A DNA stretch of 41,011 nucleotides. It comes from an uncultured Verrucomicrobia subdivision 3 bacterium (GTDB taxonomy: Bacteria > Verrucomicrobiota > Verrucomicrobiia > Limisphaerales > UBA11358). The stretch's first letter is position 1, and each line of letters starts with the position of its first letter. Location of the stretch: NCBI GenBank assembly GCA_903936645.1, contig CAIZWI010000372.1:1-41011 (forward strand). Direction: 5' to 3'. A program made the position numbers and the translations under genes. Shown one piece after another: positions 1-7,909 of the stretch. The notes beneath the pieces were generated by a model. It was given only the letters and a program-made list of their open reading frames with translations, did not search any database and was not told the DNA's origin.

Positions 1-244
1 ATTTTATTTCAGATGGTTGCCGACCTTGAAATTTGCACCACCATCCGTTCCTGACGGAAGAATGTGCGGTTGCCTGCCAGCGGATCTCAATAAATCTTAT
101 GCGCTGGTTTCTCACGGAAAATTGCTTTTCAATTTGGGTCAGATCTGAAGGGGATGCTTGAAACAGACTGGGCACAAAAATATGACAATCCCACAAGATG
201 CCTCCTTTTTGTCTAAAACGCCCTTCGACAGGCGTCAGCCAAAT

Positions 245-505
245 TTACTCTGCCGCCAATTTGGACCTGGCAATGCCGGAAAGAAATATTTCATGCGGCT
301 TGGCTTTTTCCCCGTGCCTTGCCGCATTGAATGCCTCTTCAATGATACACATGGCCTGCGTCACCTTCAAATCTGTTCCTTTCAGGTCTAACTCGCTAAT
401 TGCAACGAGCAGCCGGGTTCGCAATTCGGCAAGATTTGTTGCCGATTTGTTTTTTGGATGTGATTTCATGTTTTCAAATGGTTGCTGCCCATGAGACTTG
501 AACAA
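245..505 (-). CDS. small hypothetical protein downstream of and overlapping the DUF3883 gene (internal ATG at 469 possible)
   Basis: 86-aa ORF with coding-like composition; same strand as the DUF3883 gene, whose stop it nearly abuts. Confidence 0.4.
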   Translation of the reverse strand: MFKSHGQQPFENMKSHPKNKSATNLAELRTRLLVAISELDLKGTDLKVTQAMCIIEEAFNAARHGEKAKPHEIFLSGIARSKLAAE

Positions 506-1238
506 TCGTTCGTTTTTTGCAGGTGAACTTTAGACTGCTCGAAATTGGATTGCGATATACTTCGTGAAACGGCACATCACGGAAGTTTTTCACAACAAAA
601 AGAATAAACCTTTCGGAAAGAGCCGAAGCCACGTCATATTCTTTTGGTGTCAGCGCTACGCTGCCGGTTTTTTCTTGCAATCCCTTTACTTCGACTGCCA
701 AAAATTCACCGCTTGTTTTGGGTGATAGCCGAAAATCATAACCACACCCCAATCTGGTCGTGTTTTCGACCGTGAAATTCATCAATTCCTGCAATTTTGG
801 CTGCACTGCTTCGAAGTAATGTTCGGCAGCCAATCCGGTGATTAGGCGCTTGGCAAAAATTGCTTCCCCATCTTTCTTTTCCTCTGTGCTCTCTATGGCG
901 CTTAGGGCGTTTTCGTCGTAACCCACAAATGACTTAATCAAGGCCGAAAAAGTTTCCAGGTCCAGGTCCTTGTATTTTTCATAAATTTCCAAGCAGTATT
1001 CGCGCCTTTGGCGTTTGTGCCAGCCTTGTCGAAGATTTGGAAAAAGCGGGTCGAATTCATCCCGATAATTTTTAATGGACGCCGGCCTGGAGCCCAAACC
1101 GTACCCAATCGCATTAAATGCCTCCTTAAAATTTTCAAAGCCTAGTTTATACAGGCCAACGGAATCAAATTTTGAAAGATACAGCCCGGTAAGGATGAGT
1201 TTCTCTCTCAAGCCGATTCGTTGGAAATCTGGGGGCAT
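474..1238 (-). CDS. DUF3883 (NO VEIN C-terminal-like) domain protein, restriction-endonuclease-like fold
   Basis: C-terminal 'FLAVEVKGLQEKTGSVALTPKEYDVASALSERFILFVVKNF' matches the DUF3883 pattern; N-terminal 'PASIKNYRDEFDPLFPNLRQGWHKR' resembles regions seen in such proteins. Confidence 0.75.
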   Translation of the reverse strand: MPPDFQRIGLREKLILTGLYLSKFDSVGLYKLGFENFKEAFNAIGYGLGSRPASIKNYRDEFDPLFPNLRQGWHKRQRREYCLEIYEKYKDLDLETFSALIKSFVGYDENALSAIESTEEKKDGEAIFAKRLITGLAAEHYFEAVQPKLQELMNFTVENTTRLGCGYDFRLSPKTSGEFLAVEVKGLQEKTGSVALTPKEYDVASALSERFILFVVKNFRDVPFHEVYRNPISSSLKFTCKKRTIVQVSWAATI

Positions 1239-1381
1239 TTGGTTTTTTCCCGTTGTGCAAAATTGCTATTGGTTTTGATTCAACCCCGGATATTTCAGTC
1301 TGCTTCAGTTTTTTTCTTAACGACTTAGTCTGACATTTAACACAGGCCTTCCGCCCCGGCAATGAACAATCGCATTTTAAG

Positions 1382-1408
1382 AAAAATCGGGCGCAACTGC
1401 GCCCCCGA
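1382..1408 (-). terminator. intrinsic terminator-like hairpin on the minus strand, no obvious upstream gene
   Basis: minus strand TCGGGGGCGC-AGTT-GCGCCCGA followed by TTTTT. Confidence 0.5.
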
Positions 1409-1593
1409 CCAAGGCGATTGGATGGGCCAAAGCGCCAGGGGACTGGGCGCACTCCGGGACGCTATCGCGAGCTTCGGAGCAGGGTGGCGCAAGGGAGCGG
1501 GTGGTTTCCTGAAATTTGTCCCACACCCTCATTCATCCTAGTACGTGCTTGCGCGTTGCGTTGGCATTAATCCCCGTTTATGCTGAGGGCACT

Positions 1594-2307
1594 GTGGCTG
1601 ACCAACGAAATCCCATTATCGCCGCGCTGGATGTGCCGACGGCGGAACAGGCCTTGAAACTGGCGGAATTGATCGCCCCGGCGGTCGGGGCCTTCAAGAT
1701 CGGCGGCGAACTCTTCACGGCGGCCGGTCCGGACATTGTCCGCCGGGTGCGCGCCACGGGCGCGGCGGTCTTTCTGGATCTCAAATTTCACGACATTCCC
1801 AACACCGTCGCCAAATCGGTGGCCAGCGCCCTCCGCCTGGACGTGCAAATGCTCACCATTCATACCAGTGGCGGGGCGGAAATGATGCGGGCCGCCGAAA
1901 AATCGGCGGTGGAAACGGCCAAGCAACTCGGCCTGGCAGTGCCGCTGGTCCTGGGCGTGACTGTGCTGACCAGTTCCGATGCCGGCACGCTGGCCGAGAT
2001 TGGCTGTGAACCGCACCCGGAACACCAGGTGGCCCGGCTCGCCCAATTGGCCGTGACCGCCGGGTTGCGGGGGCTGGTCTGTTCGCCCTTGGAACTTGTG
2101 GCGCTCCGCAAGATTTTGCCACCGTCGATCCAGCTGGTCACCCCCGGCATCCGCACCGGGGCCGAAAAGGCGGATGACCAAAAGCGCACCCTCACGCCGC
2201 GCGAAGCCCTGGCCGCCGGGGCGAGCTGGCTGGTGATTGGCCGGCCGATTTATGGCGCGGAACATCCGCGGGTTGCCGCGGAGCAGATTTTGGCGACCTT
2301 AAACTAA
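1594..2307 (+). CDS. pyrF: orotidine 5'-phosphate decarboxylase (GTG start proposed; ORF open from 1516)
   Basis: 'NPIIAALDVPTAEQALKLAELI', 'FLDLKFHDIPNTVAKSV', 'LVTPGIRTGAEKADDQKRTLTPREALAAGASWLVIGRPI'; GAGGG upstream of GTG. Confidence 0.95.
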   Translation: MADQRNPIIAALDVPTAEQALKLAELIAPAVGAFKIGGELFTAAGPDIVRRVRATGAAVFLDLKFHDIPNTVAKSVASALRLDVQMLTIHTSGGAEMMRAAEKSAVETAKQLGLAVPLVLGVTVLTSSDAGTLAEIGCEPHPEHQVARLAQLAVTAGLRGLVCSPLELVALRKILPPSIQLVTPGIRTGAEKADDQKRTLTPREALAAGASWLVIGRPIYGAEHPRVAAEQILATLN

Positions 2308-2310
2308 TTT

Positions 2311-2610
2311 ATGAGCGAAAAAATCGTTACCGTGGTGGCCACCTTTGAGGCGCGGCCGGGCAAGGAAGCGGAATTGCGGGCGGCCCTGCTGGGGCTGGTG
2401 GCCCCCACGCGCCCCGAAGCCGGCTGTTTGAATTACGACCTGCATGTTTCCCCCGGGCATCCCGGCAAATTCATGTTCCACGAAAACTGGACCAGCAAGG
2501 CGTTGCTCGACGCCCATTTGCAATCCGCCCACCTCCAGGCGCTGCTCCCCCGGGTGGATGAACTGTGCGTGGCGTTTCCCGAGATTGCGCTGTGGGAACG
2601 GATTGCGTGA
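2311..2610 (+). CDS. antibiotic biosynthesis monooxygenase (ABM)/YgiN-like quinol monooxygenase
   Basis: 'VTVVATFEARPGKEAELRAALLGLVAPTRPEAGCLNYDLHVS...FMFHENWTSKALLDAHLQSAHLQAL'. Confidence 0.9.
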   Translation: MSEKIVTVVATFEARPGKEAELRAALLGLVAPTRPEAGCLNYDLHVSPGHPGKFMFHENWTSKALLDAHLQSAHLQALLPRVDELCVAFPEIALWERIA

Positions 2611-2639
2611 AAGCCCCCGCCGGTTCGCCATGCTGAGGC

Positions 2640-2659
2640 GGCCGGCTCGTTTGCCGGCC
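2640..2659. terminator. weak bidirectional hairpin between convergent genes
   Basis: GGCCGGC-TCGTTT-GCCGGCC between the stops at 2610 and 2689; T run poor. Confidence 0.3.
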
Positions 2660-2688
2660 CGCTCCTTGTTTCTAATAATAACCGGCGT

Positions 2689-3690
2689 TTAGTGGATGAA
2701 GAATTTTTCGGGCACCCATTTGCCGCCGCGTTGCGTGCAGACGTACCAGCCGGAATTATTATTCATCGGCACCCAGCGTTTCTCTTCGGTGCGATAGTGC
2801 CAGTCCTTGTCCACCTGGTAATACACCTGCCGGCCAACCGTCTCCAAAATATTGCAAATGGCATCGGTGTGATAATTCTGGGTGTCCCGGTCGGTAATGC
2901 GATCATGCGCCATTTCGGAATACGCATGATTCAATTCGCGCAGCAGGCTGTCCACCTCCGGACTGAGGTCGCGAATGGTCAAGCCCAGCCGCCGGGCTTC
3001 GCGCGCGGTGATGGGGTAGGAGTGGGACGGATAATTGTAATTCAAGGCCCGGCTGATTTTTGTCGCGCGGGCCCGATTCGTCATGTGGAAACTGAGTAGT
3101 TCCTGGCAAATGCGCATGGACAGGGAACTGGAACGGTCCAGCGCGCCAATCACCAGCGGATGCAGGTACTTGTAAACTTCCGGATAGGGATTTCCCCCGC
3201 TTTTTTGCTTTTCCCAGAGCCGCAGAATCCGCATGACCTCGTCCTGGCTCACCGCGACCAGATCATTATGATGGTCCACCGGTGAAAGGTTATGCTTCAG
3301 GGAGGAATCCACCGCCGTCAGATAGGAGGTGGGCCCCATGTGGATTTCATTTGCCCCCAAGGCCACCATGGTCGCCGCCGAGGCACACTCAAACGGTGCC
3401 AGCAGAATGATGCGGTCAAATTTCTGCCGCAGCAAATTGACAAAACGCAGTGCCGCCTCCGGGTTGCCGCCGTCCGATTTCAAAAAGAGCGCCACCTCCG
3501 GCTGCTGTTGTGCCGAACCGAGCAGCCGGGACATCGCAATGACATCATTCTGGCAAATGGAACCGCCGGTCGAGGTCCAATACACCAGGACCGGCAGTTT
3601 CAAGGCGGCCTGCAACGAGCCCAACACGGCTTGGGTTTTCGCCGTGAGAATGGGCGGTTTTTGCAGCTTCGTTTGGGCAGCTTTGGGCAT
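2689..3690 (-). CDS. serine dehydrogenase proteinase-like protein (SDH_protease, ClpP/crotonase superfamily)
   Basis: 'VALFLKSDGGNPEAALRFVNLLRQKFDRIILLAPFECASAATMVALGANEIHMGPTSYLTAVDSSL' with candidate catalytic Ser in CASAAT. Confidence 0.8.
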   Translation of the reverse strand: MPKAAQTKLQKPPILTAKTQAVLGSLQAALKLPVLVYWTSTGGSICQNDVIAMSRLLGSAQQQPEVALFLKSDGGNPEAALRFVNLLRQKFDRIILLAPFECASAATMVALGANEIHMGPTSYLTAVDSSLKHNLSPVDHHNDLVAVSQDEVMRILRLWEKQKSGGNPYPEVYKYLHPLVIGALDRSSSLSMRICQELLSFHMTNRARATKISRALNYNYPSHSYPITAREARRLGLTIRDLSPEVDSLLRELNHAYSEMAHDRITDRDTQNYHTDAICNILETVGRQVYYQVDKDWHYRTEEKRWVPMNNNSGWYVCTQRGGKWVPEKFFIH

Positions 3691-3696
3691 AATCGT

Positions 3697-5730
3697 TTAA
3701 CTCCGGCGGTCCCGGATGGCCGCCAGGATCTCCGCCACCGCGTCCGCCTTGGGCTTGGCCCCCTGCGGACCTTTGCTGTGGAGGCGCACACTGACATTTC
3801 CCGATTCCAGGTCGCGCCCGCCAATGACCAGCATGGTGTGAACTTTCGCATGCTCGGCGTTCGAGATTTTGGCTTTGATCGGATCGCTGCCAAAATCATT
3901 CACGACCCGGACGAAGTTGGCCCGCAGTTCCTGGCTGATGGCCTTGGCGTAATTTAACAACGGTTCATCATCGCCAATCGTCAGGATGCGGACCTGCTCC
4001 GGCGCCAGCCAGAGCGGGAAATTCCCGGCATAATGTTCGATCAGGAAGCCGATGAACCGCTCGTGGGTGCCCAGCGGGGCGCGGTGGATGCACAGGGGTG
4101 TCTTGAGCGTGTTGTCCCGGTCTTTGTAAACCAGGCCAAACTTGGCGGGCACGGCAAAGTCCACCTGATTGGTGGCGATGGTGAATTCCCGGCCAATGGC
4201 GCTCCAGACCTGCACGTCAATCTTGGGGCCGTAAAAGGCCGCTTCATTGGGCACTTCCACGAAGTTAATCCCGCTCTCCACGAGGACGCGGCGGACCATG
4301 TCCTCCGTTTTCTTCCACAATTCGGGTTCGTTCACGTACTTCTTGCCCAAACCCTCGGCGGAATGCGTGCTGAACCGCATCTGGTATTTTTCCAGGCCGA
4401 AGATTTTGAAATACTTCAAGTACATGTCATTCACCGCCCGGAATTCCTCCGCGAACTGCTCCTCGGTGCAATAAATATGGGCGTCGTTCATGTTCAGCGA
4501 CCGCACCCGCATCAGCCCGAACAATTCACCGCTTTGCTCATAACGGTAGCAAGTCCCGTATTCCGCCAGGCGCAACGGCAAGTCGCGGTAACTGCGCGGT
4601 TCCGCCGCAAATATGCGGTGGTGATGCGGGCAGTTCATGGCCTTCAAGTAATACCGCTCTCCCAGCGCATTGATTTGATTAGCCAGGGCGAACAGGCGGG
4701 CGTTGTGTTCCCGGCTCAATTCCAAATTCCCCTCGGAACCCGCCGCCGCGCCCGCGAATGCAGGCGCGGCTTTTTTGAGTTCCTCCACTTGTTCCTCCAG
4801 GGCATTTTTCTTTTCGCGATCGGCCGGTTCCAGCAATTCAATGGCCGGGAACATGGAGTCGGCGTAATACGGCAGATGCCCGGAAGTCCGGTACATTTTT
4901 TCCCGCGCCAGGTGTGGCGTGCGCACGCGCACGTAACCCGCCTGAAATTCCGATTCCTTCGCCAGTTTTTCCAGTTCCTCCACCAGCACCGTGCCATTGG
5001 GCAGCCAGAGCGGCATGCCCGGTCCGACGTATTCGTTATCAATGGCGAACAGCCCCATTTCCGCACCGATCTTGCGATGGTCCCGGCGCTTGGCCTCTTC
5101 AATCATCGTGAAGTACGCCTCCATCTCGGTCTTATTCTTGAAGGCCGTGCCGTAGATGCGCTGGAGTTGCGGGTTCTTTTCGTCGCCTTTGTAATAGGCG
5201 CTGGCCACCGTGGTGAGCTTGAAGGCCCCAATGTTGCCCGTGCGCATCACGTGCGGTCCGGCGCACAGATCGATGAAATCCCCGTTCTTGTAATAGCTGA
5301 TCGCCTCGCCCTCGGGAATCGAGTTGAGCAAATCCAGCTTGAATTTGGAAGCCTCCGGCCTCGCCCCCAGCGCCCCCAGCCGGCCCGCTTGCGCGTCGGC
5401 AATGGCCTGCTCGCGCGTGACCACAATCTTCTCAAAGGGGTTGTTGGCCTTCGTCTCCTTCTTCATTTCCGCCTCAATCGCCGCAAAATCCTCTGGTGCG
5501 ATGCGATGCGCGAGTTCGACGTCGTAGTAAAAGCCGTTTTCCACCGGCGGCCCATAAGCAAATTGAGCGTCTGGCCACAGGCGCAGAATGGCGGTCGCCA
5601 GCACATGGGCGCAGGAATGGCGAATGCGCTCCAGTTCGGTCATTTTCGCGCGGTCGTCCAGAGTCTTGCGCTGGGGCGCTTCGGGTTGCGGTTGGCCAGC
5701 CAGGGGTGGTTGTTGATTTTCGTCAGGCAT
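3697..5730 (-). CDS. thrS: threonyl-tRNA synthetase, lacking N-terminal TGS domain
   Basis: editing domain 'HSCAHVLATAILRLWPDAQFAYGPPVENGFYYDV'; catalytic 'YYLKAMNCPHH', 'GTCYRYEQSGEL'; C-terminal anticodon-binding domain. Confidence 0.95.
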   Translation of the reverse strand: MPDENQQPPLAGQPQPEAPQRKTLDDRAKMTELERIRHSCAHVLATAILRLWPDAQFAYGPPVENGFYYDVELAHRIAPEDFAAIEAEMKKETKANNPFEKIVVTREQAIADAQAGRLGALGARPEASKFKLDLLNSIPEGEAISYYKNGDFIDLCAGPHVMRTGNIGAFKLTTVASAYYKGDEKNPQLQRIYGTAFKNKTEMEAYFTMIEEAKRRDHRKIGAEMGLFAIDNEYVGPGMPLWLPNGTVLVEELEKLAKESEFQAGYVRVRTPHLAREKMYRTSGHLPYYADSMFPAIELLEPADREKKNALEEQVEELKKAAPAFAGAAAGSEGNLELSREHNARLFALANQINALGERYYLKAMNCPHHHRIFAAEPRSYRDLPLRLAEYGTCYRYEQSGELFGLMRVRSLNMNDAHIYCTEEQFAEEFRAVNDMYLKYFKIFGLEKYQMRFSTHSAEGLGKKYVNEPELWKKTEDMVRRVLVESGINFVEVPNEAAFYGPKIDVQVWSAIGREFTIATNQVDFAVPAKFGLVYKDRDNTLKTPLCIHRAPLGTHERFIGFLIEHYAGNFPLWLAPEQVRILTIGDDEPLLNYAKAISQELRANFVRVVNDFGSDPIKAKISNAEHAKVHTMLVIGGRDLESGNVSVRLHSKGPQGAKPKADAVAEILAAIRDRRS

Positions 5731-5741
5731 AAATTTATGGT

Positions 5742-6227
5742 TTATTTGTGGGGGGTCATGGTCGCGATTTCGATGACCAGTGCGCTGGCCAGCACCAGCA
5801 CCTGGTCCTGGTCATCGGCCACCTCAACTCCGTAGGTATCCGTCCAGTGGAACCAGCGTTTGGAAATCTCGGCCACCGTGCGGCCGCCGCGTGTGAAAGT
5901 GTATTCCGCGTCAAAAAAATCACCCTTGGCCTCCAAATCATCCGGTCCGGGGACATCAATCGAAAAAACGTGGCGAAATAACGTGAAGAGGTGCTCCTTC
6001 ACCACCGCCACCAGTTCTCCCCGGTGATAAATCTCGTAATTGGCCCCCAGTGACAGCAGTTTCTGCTCAATCCGCGCCAGTTCATTCCCCGCCAGATCTT
6101 GAAACGAATAATTCCGGCCAAGGCTGAAGTTTTCGCCCCGCACCAGAAACAGGTCCTCGCCCGCCTCGTTGGTGATTTTGAAATCACCGCCGAAGCTGAA
6201 CGCCTTTCTCTTCATGACATAACGCAT
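5742..6227 (-). CDS. LURP-one-related (DUF567/scramblase-like tubby fold) protein
   Basis: 'KAFSFGGDFKITNEAGEDLFLVRGENFSLGRNYSFQDLAGNELARIEQKLLSLGANYEIYHRGELVAVVKE'. Confidence 0.85.
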   Translation of the reverse strand: MRYVMKRKAFSFGGDFKITNEAGEDLFLVRGENFSLGRNYSFQDLAGNELARIEQKLLSLGANYEIYHRGELVAVVKEHLFTLFRHVFSIDVPGPDDLEAKGDFFDAEYTFTRGGRTVAEISKRWFHWTDTYGVEVADDQDQVLVLASALVIEIATMTPHK

Positions 6228-6261
6228 AAACAGTGGGGGTTATAATTGGCCCGGTGGAAAC

Positions 6262-6323
6262 AAAAACGCCCCGGACTAGAAGTCAGAGGCGCAGGCGTTC
6301 ATCCCGGTTGTCAGGATAAACGC
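6262..6323 (-). promoter_or_regulatory. putative attenuator: antiterminator-type hairpin (6295-6323) mutually exclusive with terminator hairpin (6265-6299) plus T run
   Basis: minus strand GCGTTTATCC-TGACAACCG-GGATGAACGC (10 bp, one U.G); AACGCC within its 3' arm can instead pair with GGCGTT immediately followed by TTTGTTT. Confidence 0.6.
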
Positions 6324-6358
6324 TAAATCGTAGTAGTTGTGGTTAACTGAGCGGACAC
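6323..6358 (-). CDS. putative 11-aa Thr-rich leader peptide MSAQLTTTTTI (GTG start)
   Basis: minus strand GTG TCC GCT CAG TTA ACC ACA ACT ACT ACG ATT TAG; five consecutive Thr codons in the leader of the thrS cluster. Confidence 0.6.
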   Translation of the reverse strand: MSAQLTTTTTI

Positions 6359-6364
6359 TCTGGC

Positions 6365-6393
6365 ATAATAAGCTATCGGCGGACGGTTGGCAA
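6365..6393 (-). promoter_or_regulatory. sigma70-like promoter for the leader/LURP/thrS cluster
   Basis: minus strand TTGCCA (6393-6388), 17-bp spacer, TATTAT (6370-6365). Confidence 0.55.
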
Positions 6394-6491
6394 ACGGTTT
6401 TTGGCGTTGACCCTGAGTGACTTGGCAAAAAACCTCCCATCTCCCAGCGCCAACCGTCCGGGCAGCGGTGGGTAATCCCGTTTAATATCCC

Positions 6492-7103
6492 TTACCCGAG
6501 CAGACTCAGCAGGGCGGCGAGTCCGAATCCGATGAGGCTGGCCCCGGAAAACCGATTAACCCATATCAGGTGGTCCGTGGTCAGCGTTTCGCGGAACCAA
6601 CCCACCATCCCGCTGAGCAGCAACCACCAGGCCGCCGAGCCCAGAAACACCCCGGCCACCAATTGGGTCGCGGCGGTGAAATTGCCGGCCACACTGCCCA
6701 AACCCAAGCCCGCGAACACGGCGATAAACGACAAAATAGTCGCTGGATTGGCCAGGGTCAGCAGCAAGGTCGCGGCGTAATCCTTCGCCAGGCCAAAAGT
6801 GTGCGGCGCGGCGGTTGGCACCGCGGGCCGGCTGCGCAACGTTTTGCCGCCCAGATAGAGTAAAAAGCACCCACCGAGCAGGCGCAGCCAGGCTTGTTCG
6901 CCAGTGAGGAACCGGGTAACCGTGGTCAGCCCAAATCCAGCCACCGCCCCGTAGGCCGCATCCGCCGTCGCCGCCCCCAGACCGGAGATGAAGCCCGAAG
7001 CCCGGCCGTGCGCCAGGGTGCGCCGCAGGCATAATACTCCAATCGGCCCCACCGGGGCCGCAATCGAAAAACCCATGACAAGTCCACGCGCAAAAAAGTT
7101 CAT
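6492..7103 (-). CDS. LysE/RhtB family amino-acid exporter-like translocator
   Basis: 'GFSIAAPVGPIGVLCLRRTLAHGRASGFISGLGAATADAAYGAVAGFGL...LTLANPATILSFIAVFAGLGL'. Confidence 0.92.
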   Translation of the reverse strand: MNFFARGLVMGFSIAAPVGPIGVLCLRRTLAHGRASGFISGLGAATADAAYGAVAGFGLTTVTRFLTGEQAWLRLLGGCFLLYLGGKTLRSRPAVPTAAPHTFGLAKDYAATLLLTLANPATILSFIAVFAGLGLGSVAGNFTAATQLVAGVFLGSAAWWLLLSGMVGWFRETLTTDHLIWVNRFSGASLIGFGLAALLSLLG

Positions 7104-7432
7104 GCGGCCAAATCAACCCAAATGCTGTTTAATCCCCCCGCCAAGTCAATGGCAATGCCCGGGAGGCATCCCCGTTTCAACCCGTGGAACCCTTCACTAT
7201 TGAATACCTGAACCCGCTGCCGGCAGCGCCGGTATTCGGCTGCCCAATCCCTGGCAAGTCAACCCGGGCCGTCCCCCAGCCGGGCTTGTGGGTGGCACCA
7301 TTCCATTTTTCCCATGAAATTATAGTTTGAACCCCCTCGGCGCGTTGTTAAGGTCACCCCAGTTTAAGTTGCTTAGACGACAAATAACTAAATCCAACCG
7401 CCCTTGGGCGGAAACGAACGATTAAACCAATT

Positions 7433-7648
7433 ATGAAAGCTCTTCTCACTCCCCTGCTCATCGCCACCCCGGCGCTGGTGTTGTTCACCGGTTGCTTGAA
7501 TTTGTCCCTCGGCGGGGGCAGCCACACCGCTGCACTGGGGCCGACGGTGGGCCAGCAATTGATCGATTTGCAAACCGCCCGGAATTCGGGAGCCATTTCG
7601 GAGCAGGAATATCAGAATTTGCGGGCCAATTTGCTCAATAAAAAGTAA
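7433..7648 (+). CDS. small lipoprotein with SHOCT-like C-terminal domain
   Basis: signal peptide with lipobox-like FTGC, then 'LIDLQTARNSGAISEQEYQNLRANLLNKK'. Confidence 0.75.
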   Translation: MKALLTPLLIATPALVLFTGCLNLSLGGGSHTAALGPTVGQQLIDLQTARNSGAISEQEYQNLRANLLNKK

Positions 7649-7719
7649 CTGCCGTCCGGGGCGGGGGCGCCTGCTCCCGCGCACCGCAACTTTTGGGCCG
7701 GGTGGATGTTTATATCGAT

Positions 7720-7899
7720 ATGAAGAAAGTAATCATGGTCTTTTTAGGGCTGGTTTTGCTTTCGCAAGTTTGCAAAGTTTACGAGCGTCGGCACGCCGCC
7801 TCCGTGCGGCGCAATCCGCCCGTCCGGGTCCATCCCGCCCATCCGGAACAAGACCGCGCGACCCCCGGGGCCAGGGTCATGCTCGCGTGGGCCAGGTAA
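7720..7899 (+). CDS. small hypothetical protein with N-terminal hydrophobic segment
   Basis: ATG MKKVIMVFLGLVLLSQVCKV...; short and basic, weak coding evidence. Confidence 0.35.
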   Translation: MKKVIMVFLGLVLLSQVCKVYERRHAASVRRNPPVRVHPAHPEQDRATPGARVMLAWAR

Positions 7900-7909
7900 G
7901 GGCGGCGCG

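Noticed and set aside
1-244. Minus-strand reading frame open to the left edge with AGGAGG at 206-201 and TTG at 196
   Set aside because: Too short, spacing poor (4 nt), translation not protein-like; cannot be judged without sequence to the left.
4033-5835. 600-aa plus-strand ORF opposite thrS
   Set aside because: Shadow ORF: antisense to a well-recognised thrS, composition is the mirror of its codon bias, no recognisable domains.
6346-6369. Overlapping 7-codon ORF ATG CCA GAG TGT CCG CTC AGT TAA in the thrS leader region
   Set aside because: Its ATG overlaps the proposed -10 element, so it would not be on the transcript; the GTG frame carrying the Thr run fits better.
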